A stretch of 64,000 nt of DNA from Carex sylvatica (GCA_964058845.1 CAXKVR010000093.1:434001-498000), one strand, 5' to 3'; positions 1 to 11,449 are shown, counted from the first letter of the stretch. Notes: generated by a model not told the origin, from the letters alone. Program-made: numbers and translations.

Positions 1-1500
1 ACTGGGTTTCATTGTGCCAAAGCCAAATAGCTGTATATGATATGCCACTAGTGTAATTTTATTTGGCAAGTAGCTTCTGAACTATATCGATCAATCAAAT
101 AATTAAATCCATATAACTGGCAATATTAATGAATCTGATGATGGTGTTTAAACTCGGCGTAGTTAGACTGGAATCGGACTGAATCGGTCCTATTTTCAAC
201 CAAGTTATGCTTATTGCGAGTTTTCATGGAAAAATCGGGTTAAACAGTGTTGAACCGGCTAATTCAAGAAATTTTGCACTGATTCCAGACCGTTTCCAGT
301 TCTTTTAAACCAGGTTTGAATTGTTTTTTTGTTTTTCACTTTTTCTTCTTTGACCTAGTCTGCCGACTTATGATACCCATGTGATCTCTTACAAACTATG
401 CACATTTTTTTTGTAGTTTTCCGAACATATATGTTGAGTATTGAATAAAGTTTGACTATGATGTGTTGAAGCAGAGGATGTATGGTCTGTGTATGTGTGT
501 ACACAGACTCTGTATCTGGCCGCCAGAGCAGATATGAAAGGTGGCAGCTCGTTGTATTGATATATAATTTGTTGTTATGAAAGGTAGTATCTGAATCCGT
601 TTGAGATTTATAATATGTTTATGAGTTATTTTGTTTTTTTATTTTAGGAGATTGTAATATATGAAAAAGAAAAAAAATAATTCTAAAATAAAAGAATAAA
701 AAAGAAAAAAGAAAGTAGGATGTCTAATTTGAGGGAGGCTCTTTCTATAAATCCTTCTCTCATTTCTCTGTAAGAATTATTTTTGTGTAAGAAATAAAAA
801 ACGTGTGTGTGAGTGTAGAGGATGTAGGTACTAAGTTGGCACTAAACCTCATTAAATTCTGTGTTCAATTATTTTTGTGTGATTGCTTGTACACGGACTG
901 TGTCCAATGGTACACGGATTGTGTGTGAATTTTCGCTATTTAAATTGTTACATGATGTACATTTTTTCTGAAATTGAACACGGTCTCACTGTGCCTATAT
1001 CTGTGTGAGATGTACAATCTGCAATTGTTTGTCCTTCCCCAGTGTGAGTTGTTTAATCTAAACGTACGACATTAATTTTTTGGTGCACACTTAAAATGCT
1101 CATACATAATTAACTAATGAAGTATATAGACATATGTTCTTTACATGGTGTGACGTTACGATTATTATATTGGCTACTTAATTTTACGGTCATAGAAGAA
1201 CAAACAAATTTTGCTTATCCAAATCAGAAACCCTGGTATCTTTCTTAAACATGACAAATTAAATATGGATTAAAAAAAGTAAATTGCAAATGGCCAATTT
1301 TTGACTAATTAATTACTCCACATTTGTAATTTTTGACGATCAAAGTTCTTAATGAAGTTGATTATATTATATAAAGAAAATAATGAGACTTGTTGTAATT
1401 TATTTTCTGTAAAAATAATGCTACTGTTCTCACACTGTAGAAATTATTAAATTCAGACGTATGAAAATAGAAAAAGTACCTCGTTTTCAAGAAATATAGA
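1..1500. other. Intergenic, no gene seen
   Basis: No reading frame or exon chain that I could support. The stretch is AT-rich. It holds an A-rich low-complexity run at about 660-720 and a GT-rich patch with several copies of an ACACGGA-like word at about 480-1000. I see no RNA gene. Confidence 0.6.
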
Positions 1501-1690
1501 AAGATCGGGTTTATTGAGTCCGATCCAAATATTATGGATCAGACGATCAATGATTCAGATCCAAGTATTTTTTTTTTTAGTTTGAATCCGGATTGTCCAA
1601 TTAGGAGAAAATCAAGCCCTGGTCCAAAGATGATCCTAGAAAATAATAATATTTGGATCTGAATCATTGAATCCGATTTCTTTTACTTTT
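1500..1690. repeat. Degenerate inverted repeat, MITE-like
   Basis: A stretch at about 1543-1572 (core GATTCAGATCCAAGTATT) pairs with one at about 1648-1675 (core AATATTTGGATCTGAATC). The outer parts (TCCGATCCAAATATT and the GATCCTAG side) also match partly in reverse. No clean target-site duplication was found, so this is only called a small foldback remnant. Confidence 0.4.
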
Positions 1691-1797
1691 TATCCCTGCC
1701 AACTGACACTCGATCGAATGTCAATAAACCTTGTTTTCCTTTTTTGTTTTGTTTTGAAAATAAGATAGGGGTCAAGCCCCTATATTCTATTGATAAA

Positions 1798-2190
1798 TTA
1801 AATATAAGATACAATCAACAGAGTAAAAAAAAATAAGAAATTGCTCAATAAGTATTGAGCAAAGATAAAATAAAAATTACATTTCTTGTACCACTTGACC
1901 AACCAACTGAAAAATAGAACAAAAATTGTCCCTAAAGATCCAATTGCATCGCTCTCTCTCCATAATATGAAGATAGCAATCAAGAAGACTCTTCTCAACT
2001 GCATAGGGTACTTATTTTGAAGAATATCACACAATGGGTTGGCATTTATTATTTCACCATATCTATGTGAGAGCAATGGTAAAATCACAGTTTGTAAGAA
2101 TTGGTAGAGAGATAAGGAGAAGGGTCATTCATTAAATAAGTGTGACACTGTCTCTACACTTTATTTGCAGAGGTAGCAGATGCTTGGAAG
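1798..2190 (-). pseudogene. LINE (L1-type) ORF2 3' fragment, zf-RVT region
   Basis: On the minus strand the translation reads through a zf-RVT-like zinc-knuckle pattern (C-x2-C, then VETVSHLFNECPFS) and ends with RRVFLIAIFILWRE. This matches the C-terminal end of plant LINE reverse transcriptases and resembles LLLIAIFVLWRER in the LINE fragments of the Y blocks (about 19680, 29740, 41240). The reverse transcriptase and endonuclease parts are absent. It is a 5'-truncated, frame-broken remnant, independent of the array and in the opposite orientation. Confidence 0.6.
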
Positions 2191-2194
2191 AGAC

Positions 2195-2775
2195 TATTCT
2201 CATTTAATCAAGTTGTCGGTTAGAATTTTATTTTGAATTGCCAACTAAGCAAAGATTTGCATCCTAGGTGATATTCTCACCTTCCAAATTTTTTTTGATC
2301 TCTGTGCATGGGTGATTATGAATTAGATGTAAATAATCCGTTGTAAAAAGAAATAAATGTAAATAATCCATTGGAATTGAGATTCCAAGTGATCATGTTA
2401 GCTGATGAGTTAAGTAAGAACAAAGACCCCATGAGAAAGAAGATGTAACAGAGAATTTTGTTCCTGCTCGGCTTCAAGAGACAAATTCGGCCCTATATTA
2501 TGATATCAATTATCTTGAGAGAGAGCTTGCTGTAGAGTCACATTTTGGTAGAGTGAGAAAGAGTAGAGATTAGGATATGAGTATTTCAAAATACCATGTC
2601 TTCAACTGTGATGACATAATAAGATTACATGATCATTTCCAAAATAAAAGGTAACGTTTAGGAGGAATGCTATTAGAATGTTCCTCAACTCTTTTCCTTT
2701 CTTCTTATCTTAACATCCATAAATTTGAATCGGACTTAATCAATCCGATCTTTCTATATGTTGAAATGAGGCATT
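2195..2775. other. Intergenic, nothing recognised
   Basis: AT-rich sequence between the LINE remnant and the start of the first X block. A short duplicated word (TGTAAATAATCC) occurs at about 2329 and 2359. No coding signal. Confidence 0.5.
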
Positions 2776-2836
2776 CTTTTTAAATTTCCAAGATTGATGG
2801 ATGAAAGCATTGTTTGATTTAATCCATTTTTAAAGG

Positions 2837-3450
2837 TACCTGAATTTGAGGAGAAACTAGAAGATATTGGAAGAATATTAAAGATCTTTCGGATTATACG
2901 CGACAATGTGTTATAGTTGCATTACCTGATAATCAGTGTGCAATTGTTCTGGTAGAGGTGCAATTGGTGTTCTAATCTTCATTTTCTTTGGTATGGAAAA
3001 TTCTTAAACATGTTTTTCTAATTATTCTACACTATGGAGGTATGAGGTTACTTTATAATTCTTCATGTAAATATATAAATAACAAAATAATGTTCCTATG
3101 CTATCGGACTATCTAGGTCAAAAAATCAGAAGAGCACTTGGTGATCTACTATGAAGGTGACACCATAGCAATGGTAAAAGAGCAGTTACAAGATGATTTT
3201 GAAGTCCCGGATAGTTATGCAGAAAAGGTATTAAGATTAATATTATTATTAATTAATATTACCTGTTCTATTTTTTATTATTAGTATTTTATTTTTATTT
3301 TCTTGTGTGTGAAATGCACACCATTACCAGTGTTTGCTTGCTGCTAGATGCTAAAGAAGAGAAAAAAAATGGCATAGAAATTAGCCAAACTTTAACAATA
3401 GAAGATTGCCTAATTTCATCTGTTAAGAATCTTCGATTTGGCTCATAGGT
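2837..3450 (+). pseudogene. Exon-like remnants of an unidentified gene (X1)
   Basis: Three short stretches look like old exons. One begins after a TTTTTAAAG acceptor at about 2837 (VPEFEEKLEDIGRILK, then a stop). A 111-bp segment at 3117-3227 has perfect AG/GT borders and 37 open codons (begins VKKSEEHLVIYYEG, ends DSYAEK). A third runs from about 3343 to 3449 (ISQTLTIEDCL, ends NLRFGS then stop). I do not recognise the parent protein. The 3117-3227 segment was lost from unit 2 by deletion. In X3 it has a one-base insertion (GAAGGTCGACACC), so it is not under constraint there. Probably a broken gene or captured exons. Confidence 0.35.
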
Positions 3451-4129
3451 CTTACAGTTATTAAATTATTGTCAACAACGTCTAATGATGCTTGAAATAT
3501 CAAAATATCTTGCTTTGTACCATTTTTTTGTCGGAAAGATCAGTACTGATTAAAACTGATGCCTGTTGGTTTTAAATATACATATATATAAGAAAAGGTC
3601 AAACTGAAAAATTCTTTTTTTCCTTTCTTTTTGTTACTTCTGTGACAGTAGAAATTCTGCCAATGTGGTTTATAGTACTCTTACAGGTGGTCTGTCTCAG
3701 ATGTCATGTCTATCAAACTTCTCTGTACTGCTACTTTTTTTGTTACAATGTTTTGGTTGATTTACACAATGGTCCCAGAATGACAATTTATTTACTGTTT
3801 TGGTTACCATATTTCTAAAAGTCTACTTTTGCAATGGTTAATTTAGGAATTTGCATAATACTTTGGTTATGCTTTAGAAATTTTCTGGATGTCTGGATAT
3901 CAAGTGAATTGAAGCAAGACTTCTTTATTGCAAATTTAACAATTTCTCTCTAAACAAATGCATGCACAGGACTTGAAAGAAAAGATGATATTCCTTTTAT
4001 TACATACTACTACTGCCCACACTCCCATGCACAGGAAGCAAGTACTACACTAGTATTTATAAAGAGATACTGGAATTAGGGCCTCTTTTGGGTATATATA
4101 GAAGTATCTTTTAGTACTTTTGTTGTAAT

Positions 4130-4797
4130 GTTTTTTTGATTAATACTTTTGTTATAATGTTTTTTCATACAATGTATGATGATTATATTATGTTGATTAA
4201 TGCTTATTATATGTTTTATTTCTATATTTCAATGTGTTATGTAAATCTGGTTCAACGGGAAACTTAAAAAATTACTAGGTTGATACCGGGCTGGCACCGG
4301 ATTGGTACATGGAGGGAGGATTGTAGAATTAGAGCATGCTGATATATTATAAATATTATTGTCATTATTTGCATTGGTATGTACATGCAAATATTAAGGA
4401 CTATAGAGCATGCAAAAGGTACGAGTAATAGCCTTGCAAATAGTCCAGTGGGACCCACATGTGTTAGCCTTGCATATAGTCCAGTAGGACCCACGTACCA
4501 CAGCCTTGCAAATAGTCGGGTGGGATCTGCGTTTGCTCCCCTTACAAATAACCAGATGGGGCCCATGCGGTCTCCCCTTGCAAATACTAAAAATGGGGTT
4601 AACTCTGATAGTAGTTGCATGCGTCCTTGTTGCAAGGGAGTCCTTGCAACTACTTAGCAGTTGTGAGAGAAGTTGTTACAAGGACATTGTTGCAAGGGTA
4701 AGCGCATGCAACAAGTGTTTTCGGGTTTGTTGCAAGCGTATCTCCTTGCAACAAGCTATTTTTCAGGGCATGCAATAAGTTACAATTATAGTAGTAT
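4130..4797 (-). mobile_element. CACTA-like element end with subterminal repeats (X1)
   Basis: Multiple copies of a CTTGCAA/TTGCAAG word and of an imperfect 50-bp unit (CTTGCAAATAGTCCAGTGGGACCCAC-like) fill 4420-4760. The right edge, ATTATAGTAGTA, is a worn reverse complement of the CACTACTAGAAT terminus seen at 60658. The whole stretch matches 60658-61260 in reverse complement. Open frames on both strands here arise only from the repeats. The edge is followed by a SINE tail (about 4799-4840). Confidence 0.6.
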
Positions 4798-4798
4798 A

Positions 4799-4842
4799 AA
4801 TAGTTGGGTGGCTTGACCTCCAACCTTTACTCAAAAAAAAGT
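4799..4842 (+). mobile_element. SINE 3' tail remnant (X1)
   Basis: The sequence GGCTTGACCTCCAACCTTTA followed by CTC and an A-run is almost identical to the 3' end of the complete SINE at 33059-33209. Only the tail is present; the tRNA-like head is missing. Confidence 0.5.
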
Positions 4843-5415
4843 ACAGACATGTATCACATTTAGATATCATTGTAAAACCGCGCCAGATTATGTAAAGTAG
4901 CAAATTTGTAATAGGTTTTAGTTCATGTGTGGTACCCGGATTTTTAGTAGCTGGTTTATTTTTTATTTGCCGGTAGAAGGGTTTTTTTTAAGGCAGCAGC
5001 AGTAGCATGATTTTTCAGCCTAATTATGTAAAGTGAGATCTTAATTTTCTATTAATGAAATCAAGCCTACGCGTGGATTGTTATAAAAAAAGATATAGGG
5101 GCTTTTACGATAGATAATTTGGAGGATTTTCAGGGTATCGATGATATCTTTTTTCTGCATAAATGTATAATTTTGTATTTTACAAGGGTACGCACTAAAA
5201 TCTGTCTTGTTGTAAATTTTTGTAGTTCTAGGGGCTGTTAGTATTATTTTGTAATTTTAGGGGCCATTAGTATAATTACAAGGGTATATCCATGTCTTCT
5301 ATTACAGTTGTGAGTTGGTACATAGTTCAACTCATTGATATTTAAATATATGCATTCTTAGATATTACAAGTTTTACACTACTAATATGTTTTTTACAAT
5401 GTTAAAAAATTTCAG

Positions 5416-5516
5416 AGCCATCAACGGCCGGAACATTGGGAATGCGCGCGGATATTATGTTATGAGGTTTATGTTTGAACTTATCACGAGTTATCTTACG
5501 GATATTCATACCGGGT
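5416..5516 (+). pseudogene. Ulp1-protease-like transposon remnant (X1)
   Basis: After a TTTCAG acceptor the translation contains GYYVMRFMFELITSYL. This resembles the CGYYVMRFM motif around the catalytic Cys of Ulp1-type domains found in plant CACTA and Mutator elements. The Cys position reads Arg here (CGC). Only about 34 codons are recognisable, so this is a dead fragment; the family call rests on one motif. Copies lie at about 24686 and 37216. Confidence 0.35.
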
Positions 5517-6055
5517 ATACATTTTTCTTACTTGCACCATTTTTCTAATGAAATTTAACATTAAGTAATTAATTTACAAACTAATTACTAACTATTATAC
5601 AGGCATGTAGAATATCGTGTCCGCATCGTGCTACAAGGAACTAGAGCAAGTTGAAATATTAGGGTTTGTCGTCAACTTCGTTGGATGAGGTTGTTAACAG
5701 GATATGAAACAAGCAAACAACTGAGGTGTTAAATGGTTACAAGTATAAGAAGAGTTCGCAGAAGCTGTTTCCATTTCTCAGGATTGCCACGTGGCAATCA
5801 TCTATTAGTCTGATCTCTGATGGGATCAGCTACGGATCAGGGTTGAAAGTCTGACGGTTATGATCAATATCTTAAGCATGCTGACAAAAGGTTGGCTTGT
5901 AAACGACGTCAAACCTATGACATATCTTTTCGTTCATTAGAATCATAACACCTAATAATTTACCTTGACACGATTCTTGTATTTAGTGTTGCCAAAAAAA
6001 AAACTATCAAATTTGAAATTTGTTTTGAAACATTTTGAAACATTACGAGCGTGGT

Positions 6056-6251
6056 GTATCTCCGTATCACCCCAGGTACCTGAGGTGCAAGTTGTAAATC
6101 CGGACTTTCTTTTAACGTGGCACGGATCTCAAACCAGACCCCCCTCCAATCTTAATAGGCTCCAGATTGAGTTTGGTCTGATTGGGACTAATCTGAGCCG
6201 TCCGTTATTTTCAATTGTACTTTAGGTACCTGGGGGACAAGGACTCGTATC
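6056..6251. mobile_element. MITE (about 196 bp) in block X1
   Basis: The ends are inverted: GTATCTCCGTATCACCCC-AGGTACCT on the left, and AGGTACCTGGGGGACAAGG-ACTCGTATC on the right. Related ends occur in the element at about 51690-51875. No transposase. Copies lie at 25326-25521 and 37861-38054. Confidence 0.6.
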
Positions 6252-6634
6252 TTCGGAATAAGCTTAACATATCATTTTTGTTTTGTATCTTCGGTTGGGT
6301 TTTATTTCTAGACTACACTAACTTGTTTGAAAATAAATGCTTGGTTGTTGTTGTTAGATAGCTTCTTTATAATATTGAAAATAAAATATTCAAAACACGC
6401 AGACCACATAAAAAAGACATAACCCAGTTATAGCTTACCATCATTATTATCGTACATTCATATTTAAATTTGACCATTACAAATGATGCTTTTTTGAGAA
6501 TAATGACATCTGTTAATTTAATATTACAAATTCATATGGTACTACAATTGTATTTTCTTATATTAGTAATTATCTTTAATGTGAAAGAAAGGTTTATGTA
6601 ACTTTATGTCACTATACGTAACTTTATTTAAATT
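6252..6634. other. Non-coding stretch upstream of truncated peptide gene
   Basis: This matches the region upstream of the X2 peptide promoter. At about 6634 the match jumps from the sequence before the promoter (25916) straight into the peptide intron (about 26428), marking a deletion of about 510 bp. No gene seen. Confidence 0.6.
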
Positions 6635-6923
6635 CACATCTGTATTTCTAACTTGTAGGGCTATCAAAAGGGCCACTTTAATTAATTTCTTTCTAGTGGC
6701 CAATAAATTCTTCATTAATATCCTCATAATTCATGTGTTAGTGAAGTATATTTGCCCTTACTTTTCAGTTAAGGAAAGGTATGATCCGATGAGCAATGAT
6801 TTGTCCGGCAAGACCGGAGAACATATACGACTAACCGAGCGAAAGCTGAGTGACACCTACCCCCAAGATCCATATTACAGTCGCCGACCTCGGTCACGGC
6901 CACCTTCAAGAAGATGGCCTTGA
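6635..6923 (+). pseudogene. Secreted peptide gene copy A, 5'-truncated (exon 2 only)
   Basis: Exon 2 (6769-6923, 155 bp) is intact behind a CTTTTCAG acceptor. It encodes VKERYDPMSNDL through to the C-terminal PPSRRWP and the TGA stop, exactly as in the X2 copy at 26562-26716. The promoter, exon 1 with start codon and signal peptide, and the 5' part of the intron are gone. A deletion of about 510 bp relative to X2 joins TTTATTTAAA to TTCACATCTG. With no start or secretion signal it cannot make the peptide. The family is described under the copy at 20221. Confidence 0.85.
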
Positions 6924-7035
6924 TCACAGTTTATAACTTATTAGGGAGTTGCAAGAAAGGTCCACTATAATTTGTTCAAATCGAAGTCTGTTGTCAACAG
7001 TTATGTTTAGATTTCAAGTGTTCACACTACTCCAA

Positions 7036-7800
7036 AATTCACTTCGGGCAACAAAATAGTTGGTTGCAATAACCATTATTTGGTTGCAATAGATTGATTA
7101 CGCAACCAAAATAATTGGTTGCGGACCGTTGCAATAGATTTGGTAGCAATAAATTTATAACCAACTCTTTGGTTGCAATAAAAATTTGTTTATTGCAACC
7201 ATAGTTTGGTTGCTATACTGACGTGGCAATAAGGTTTACAACCAAATGAACAGTTGTTATTGGGCATGTATCGCAACAAAAAATGGTAGCAATAAAATAG
7301 TACTCGCAACCAAACAATGGTAGCAATAAAATTATATTTGCAACGAAATTCATAGTTGCAATTTGTGCAATTGTTGCAACCAATTTTTAGTTGCATAACA
7401 CACGTAGCAATAATCTATCGCAACCAAATAAATAGTTGTTATTGCGCATTTATCGCAACTAAAAATTGGTAGCAATAAGATAGTATATCGCAACCAAAAT
7501 ATGATAGCAATAAAATAATATATCGCAACAAAATTCATGGTTGCAACTTGTGCAATTATTGCAACTAAATAAATGGTTGCTATTATGCATTTATCGCAAC
7601 AAAAAATAGTAGTAATATTAAAATATATCGCAACAAAACTCATAGTTGCAACATGTAAATTAAATGCAACCAAATTTTTGTTGCAATTAGCAAATCTAAT
7701 GCAACCATAAATATTTAAATACAACAAAATTAGTATGCAGACGTAATTTCAAATGCAACCAAACTTTGATTGCAATTAATAAAATCTAATGGAACAAAAT
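7036..7800. repeat. Left subterminal repeats of the CACTA element
   Basis: About 25 interspersed copies, in both orientations, of a GGTTGCAATA / TATTGCAACC word with variants such as CGCAACCAAA and GGTAGCAATAA. Such arrays are transposase-binding regions in CACTA elements. Reading frames across it are by-products of the repeats. Confidence 0.8.
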
Positions 7801-8618
7801 TGGTATTGGTATGCATACATAATTTTAATATTCGTTATAATTAGTCATTTTATTAATTCTCATTTGAATAAATACTCTTGAATTTATAATATAAACTATA
7901 ATATAAATGAAGACAATAATTGATAAAAAAAAAAACTATCATAATACATTAACATATATCATTCAAATTTACAACAGTAATAACAAAAAAAAAACACGCT
8001 GTCATCTAAAGAGAAAGTGTAGAGGTGATTCCTTGAAGGTATTGATAAGAGTATAACTGAACACTTGACAATCTGTACACATTAAATAAAACAAAAAATA
8101 AACATAAAGAGTTAACTCCACTTAATTAGTCTTAACATCTGTGAAACAGTTGAACAAAAAAATTAAAAAAATGAGAAAGTATATACTAGATCTAGCAGTG
8201 GATACTTCTGCTTACAATTCACAACTCTTTATTTTATCTCCCAAATATACTCTACAAAAAGAATGGCTAGTAGTGTACAAGGACAAACTTGTCTAATGAA
8301 AGAACTGAACCTAAATACAATCCACTAAAGACTGTCATTTCACAACACAGTTCTATGTCATGTTTCTACAGTTATTTCATTTTTTTTCTTTTACATCACA
8401 TCCCTGTCTTTTTGAATATAATAGTTAAATTTGGATATAAGAAAAGAAGAGGTAAATTACAGGGTTAAATTGTTACAATAGACAAGAATGCACCTTTCCT
8501 AGCAACAATGTAAACATCTAAAAGAATCCTGCTATGGCTATCATTTAAAATTTGGAATAAACCGGGTAAATTTTGCAAAGAGACCCAAAATTTAACATAA
8601 TTTGAGGTTAGAGAATAC
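7801..8618. other. CACTA interior, nothing recognised
   Basis: AT-rich sequence between the subterminal repeats and the eIF2B-epsilon exon. No exon-like segment identified on either strand. Confidence 0.5.
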
Positions 8619-8744
8619 CTTTAGAAAATCTTCTGACTGATCAATGAAGACCTTGTCAGACTCATCAGCCTTAGCCTTTTCTGATTCCCGTTCAAGAATG
8701 GCATCCTCAGTTATTACTTCCTTGTCATATAGCTGATGCAAAAC
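8619..8744 (-). pseudogene. Captured eIF2B-epsilon exon (W2 domain)
   Basis: A 126-bp segment bounded by a GGATAG acceptor and a GTATTC donor on the minus strand encodes 42 open codons: LYDKEVITEDAIL, then ADESDKVFIDQSEDFLK. This is the pattern of the C-terminal W2 (HEAT-like) domain of the epsilon subunit of eIF2B, the exchange factor for eIF2 (LYDKD-x-EDAIL, then ADE-DKVF-x-QS). The catalytically important Trp/acidic region that should follow is not present. Only one exon is seen, inside the CACTA element, so it is a transduplicated gene fragment rather than a gene. Confidence 0.7.
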
Positions 8745-9171
8745 CTATCCAACCAAACTAAATTATTATGTACCATGGATGACTGTACCAGTGTATTAGA
8801 GACTTGAGTGGCACAAATTTTGACAACCTAAAAATTCAAACCAATCTTGGCAGAACACATTAATGCAGGTAGTAAAGGCACCTGGAAGTAATATTTTCTT
8901 TGTCTTGCTTTGCAGGTCTGTCTTAGATATTTCAAGCCTGTACAGGGATGCAGAGAATTGCCATTGCAAACTCTTACAATCTATTGTTCAAAAAAAAAAA
9001 AATTGCACAATCTATTACAAATCTTAACTGTTAAGTTCAATTTATGCTACTTTATGAGGATCATCTTGAAATAAGTGCCACAGCCAAAAAGCTCTGTCTG
9101 CAGTTTCTCAAGAAAAGGTTAATGTTGGAATTGCACTTTTGAAGGACATTAGAAGAGTTAAATTAACTTAC
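8745..9171. other. CACTA interior between captured exons
   Basis: AT-rich spacer with one A-run at about 8990-9002. It may include intron sequence carried with the captured exons. No coding signal found. Confidence 0.4.
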
Positions 9172-9487
9172 TAGTAGAGGAGGTGGTTGTGCCCCAAAAC
9201 ATGAGCTCAAGAGAAATTGCTAGGCCCTCATAAGAGCAGTGGGAATTCAAATCGACTGTTCTCCCAATCCGATCCCCATCCATATTGACTTTGACAAAAG
9301 ACAACCACTACTTAGGTGGCTCTTCTCCTGGCCCTTGGCAATACCGTGGCCATTTGAGAAGCCAACACTACGGCCTTTCTGATTGGCCTTCCTAGGTGTG
9401 TCATTGTCGGGCTCCGCCTTGGATAGATTGACGAGGCTATTCATCCGAAATGCTCTTATTGGTGACCATCCTACCACTGCCTGGTTG
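9172..9487 (-). pseudogene. Captured AUX/IAA exon 2, copy 1 (domains II and III)
   Basis: On the minus strand, behind a TTTTAG acceptor and before a GTAAGTT donor, the translation gives NQAVVGWSPIRAFRMNSLVN, the auxin-degron domain II. Then come KGQEKSHL and, in another frame, FVKVNMDG and [17 protein letters not shown] (domain III, PB1). AUX/IAA proteins are nuclear auxin co-repressors degraded through this degron. The core is GWSPI instead of GWPPI. A one-base loss in a T-run, relative to copy 2, puts domain III out of frame. The wording (MNSLVN, NSHCSYE) suggests the IAA10/11/12/13-like side of the family. Non-functional as a protein. Confidence 0.88.
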
Positions 9488-10758
9488 CTAAAATAAAGAA
9501 AATAAAAAAAAATCAAGAGCAATGATCCAGTAAACTATACTTTTTGAGAGAAACATTAGTAATTAATTCTGATTATCTGATCAAACAATATAAGTCAGAA
9601 ATGTTTGCATTGTTTTTAAAACTATTCTTAATTTTAGTATGAACAAATATGCACTAATAAATATGGATTATAGTCAAATTACTTTTATATCCTTCTCAGC
9701 TTGATTTTAAGAAAACTCAATGACAAAGCTAAATACTTAACCATATATCTAACAAAAACTCGGTGTATTGAAGATATTTTCTGATGTTAAACACAAGGAA
9801 ATTTTTTCAGACAACATATTTTGGGCTTATTGGATACTCTCTCTCATTAATATCTAACTTCATCAAAAAAAATGTTTGAGGGTCAGAGCCCGAAAGGCAA
9901 TCTTCATCAAAGTGAGCTATGTTGTTATCTTCTATGAATACATTAACTTGTCCAAAAAGTAAGTGAGGTTGTTATCTAATTAAGACAAGGTTTAGAGTAT
10001 TAGAATGTAAAACCTACCATTTATCTCTCTTTTGTTCATTTTAATATTAAGAAGAGAATTAATTCATCAACTATGTTAAATTCACAGGTTGAAAAACTGC
10101 TGTCTTATAATAATACATAAAAGAATAAGTGCCTGACAAGATAATAGCACATGTGAAAATTGATTACAAAATAGTGTTCTCACAAATAGCAAATCTTCAC
10201 TCTACAAATGACCAAATAAAACAATAACACCTGGAAAAAATGTAGAACAAACAACCGGAGACAAATAAGGAGAAAGGGGTCTGACCTAGATGGGTTTGTA
10301 TACTCACCATAATGAAATCACATATATTAGGCTTTTAGCATCTTTCACAAAAAGATTTATAAGATAGTAATAGTTGTAAATCAACTGTGCAAGCTTTGCA
10401 AAATGAAAATCATCAATTTTCTCAATTTCACATATTTAATTAATAATGCAGAAAATATATTTAATTCCCCCTTTTATTTTATTATGGATTGAATGTGTTT
10501 AATAAAAATGTTTCATCTTTATACTATTTTATTTTAGGCCAATTTAACTAGCTGCATAAATATGGAACAAGTAATTACGGAGCATGTTAGCATCAGAGTT
10601 TCTCATGACTCTCAACTGCTTTGCTGTGTTCAAAAACAGGCTAAATATTTAAAGAAAAAAAAAAGAAAAAGAAATTGAGTTCAACGTACTCAGAATATGA
10701 CTAGCTAGTTTCCAAAAATAATATAAAAAATGAAAGAACCCAGAATAAAAGAAGTTAC
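9488..10758. other. CACTA interior, nothing recognised
   Basis: About 1.3 kb of AT-rich sequence between the AUX/IAA exon-2 copy and the exon-3 fragment. I looked for the last AUX/IAA exon on the minus strand and for other exons, and found none that I can support. Confidence 0.45.
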
Positions 10759-10861
10759 CTCCAGGGGACATCTCAAACAAGCAACCAATCACCATCTTTA
10801 TCCTTGTATGTTAGTACTAACTCAGAAGAACTATCTAATAACCGTGAGCTCTTCATATAAC
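10759..10861 (-). pseudogene. Captured AUX/IAA exon 3 (domain IV part)
   Basis: The minus strand reads SSRLLDSSSELVLTYKDKDG, then DWLLV, a stop, and DVPWR before a GTAACT donor. This is the domain IV sequence of AUX/IAA proteins (SRLLDGSSEFVLTYEDKEGD, WMLVGDVPW). The Gly of the conserved VGDVPW motif has become a TGA stop. It lies about 590 bp downstream, on the minus strand, of exon-2 copy 2 (11450-11761) and in the natural order, so the two were probably captured together with their intron. Confidence 0.82.
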
Positions 10862-11449
10862 CTACATTGTTAGGTACTTTGTCAATTTCATCAAACAATT
10901 AAAATGGATGTTCATTTCAGCTACAAATTTAACTTCATTTCCAATTGTAGTTTCATATTTTTGTTGCTACTTGTACAACTTTTGCACAAAATTTAGGGTG
11001 AGTCTCCAGTACACTGAACAAATATGGATGGTTATTATTAATTTGATGAGAAGTTGTAACTTGAAAAGAAAGTTCTGTGACAAGGATATTATTGTAATAA
11101 TACATCCACCACCATAAGTTTTATTATCAAAATTATGTAACCGAGTATATTTTCAACATTATCCTTGGTTTATTGGATGGCCAAAAAATCAATTTTAAAA
11201 TTTTCTTCATTACAAAATGGCGTATTGGAGCAAATGTCCAATATTTAACAGTTTATTGCATTAAGGATTTCAGTAACGTACCAGTAGGCATCTTAAAATT
11301 AAAATACACCAGCACCAGACCAAACCAATCAAGCTGATGACATTAGCAACTCAGGACAAACCGGTTGGTACAAGTGTGGTACAAATGCATTGATAAAACT
11401 ACATATTTATAATAGGTAATATCACATTAGAAGAGTGAAATTAACTTAC
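10862..11449. other. Probable captured AUX/IAA intron
   Basis: AT-rich sequence between the minus-strand exon 2 (copy 2) and exon 3. It sits where an AUX/IAA intron is expected. No coding signal. Confidence 0.4.

Larger units (their letters stand above)
2776..7024. repeat. Tandem array, block X1
   Basis: First X block of the triplicated region. It is collinear with X2 (offset +19270, nearly identical from about 3290 onward) and with X3 (offset about +31800, more diverged). It begins with a segment of about 35 bp (CTTTTAAATTTCCAAG and following) that also marks the X3 start (34560) and the last bases of Y3 (45979-46013). It holds exon-like remnants, a CACTA-type end, an Ulp1-like remnant, a MITE and a 5'-truncated peptide gene. 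It ends at the CACTA insertion site TCA. Confidence 0.85.

Noticed and set aside
4264..4778. Overlapping open frames of 90-123 codons on both strands, repeated in X2 and X3
   Set aside because: They run through CACTA subterminal repeats. The proteins are tandem echoes of the repeat (VGPTGL-type), are open on both strands at once, and have no introns or domain.
7190..7727. Open frames of 68 and 125 codons on the minus strand
   Set aside because: Located in the left subterminal repeats of the CACTA element; the repeated IATIYLVAI-like text simply reflects the GCAACC repeat.
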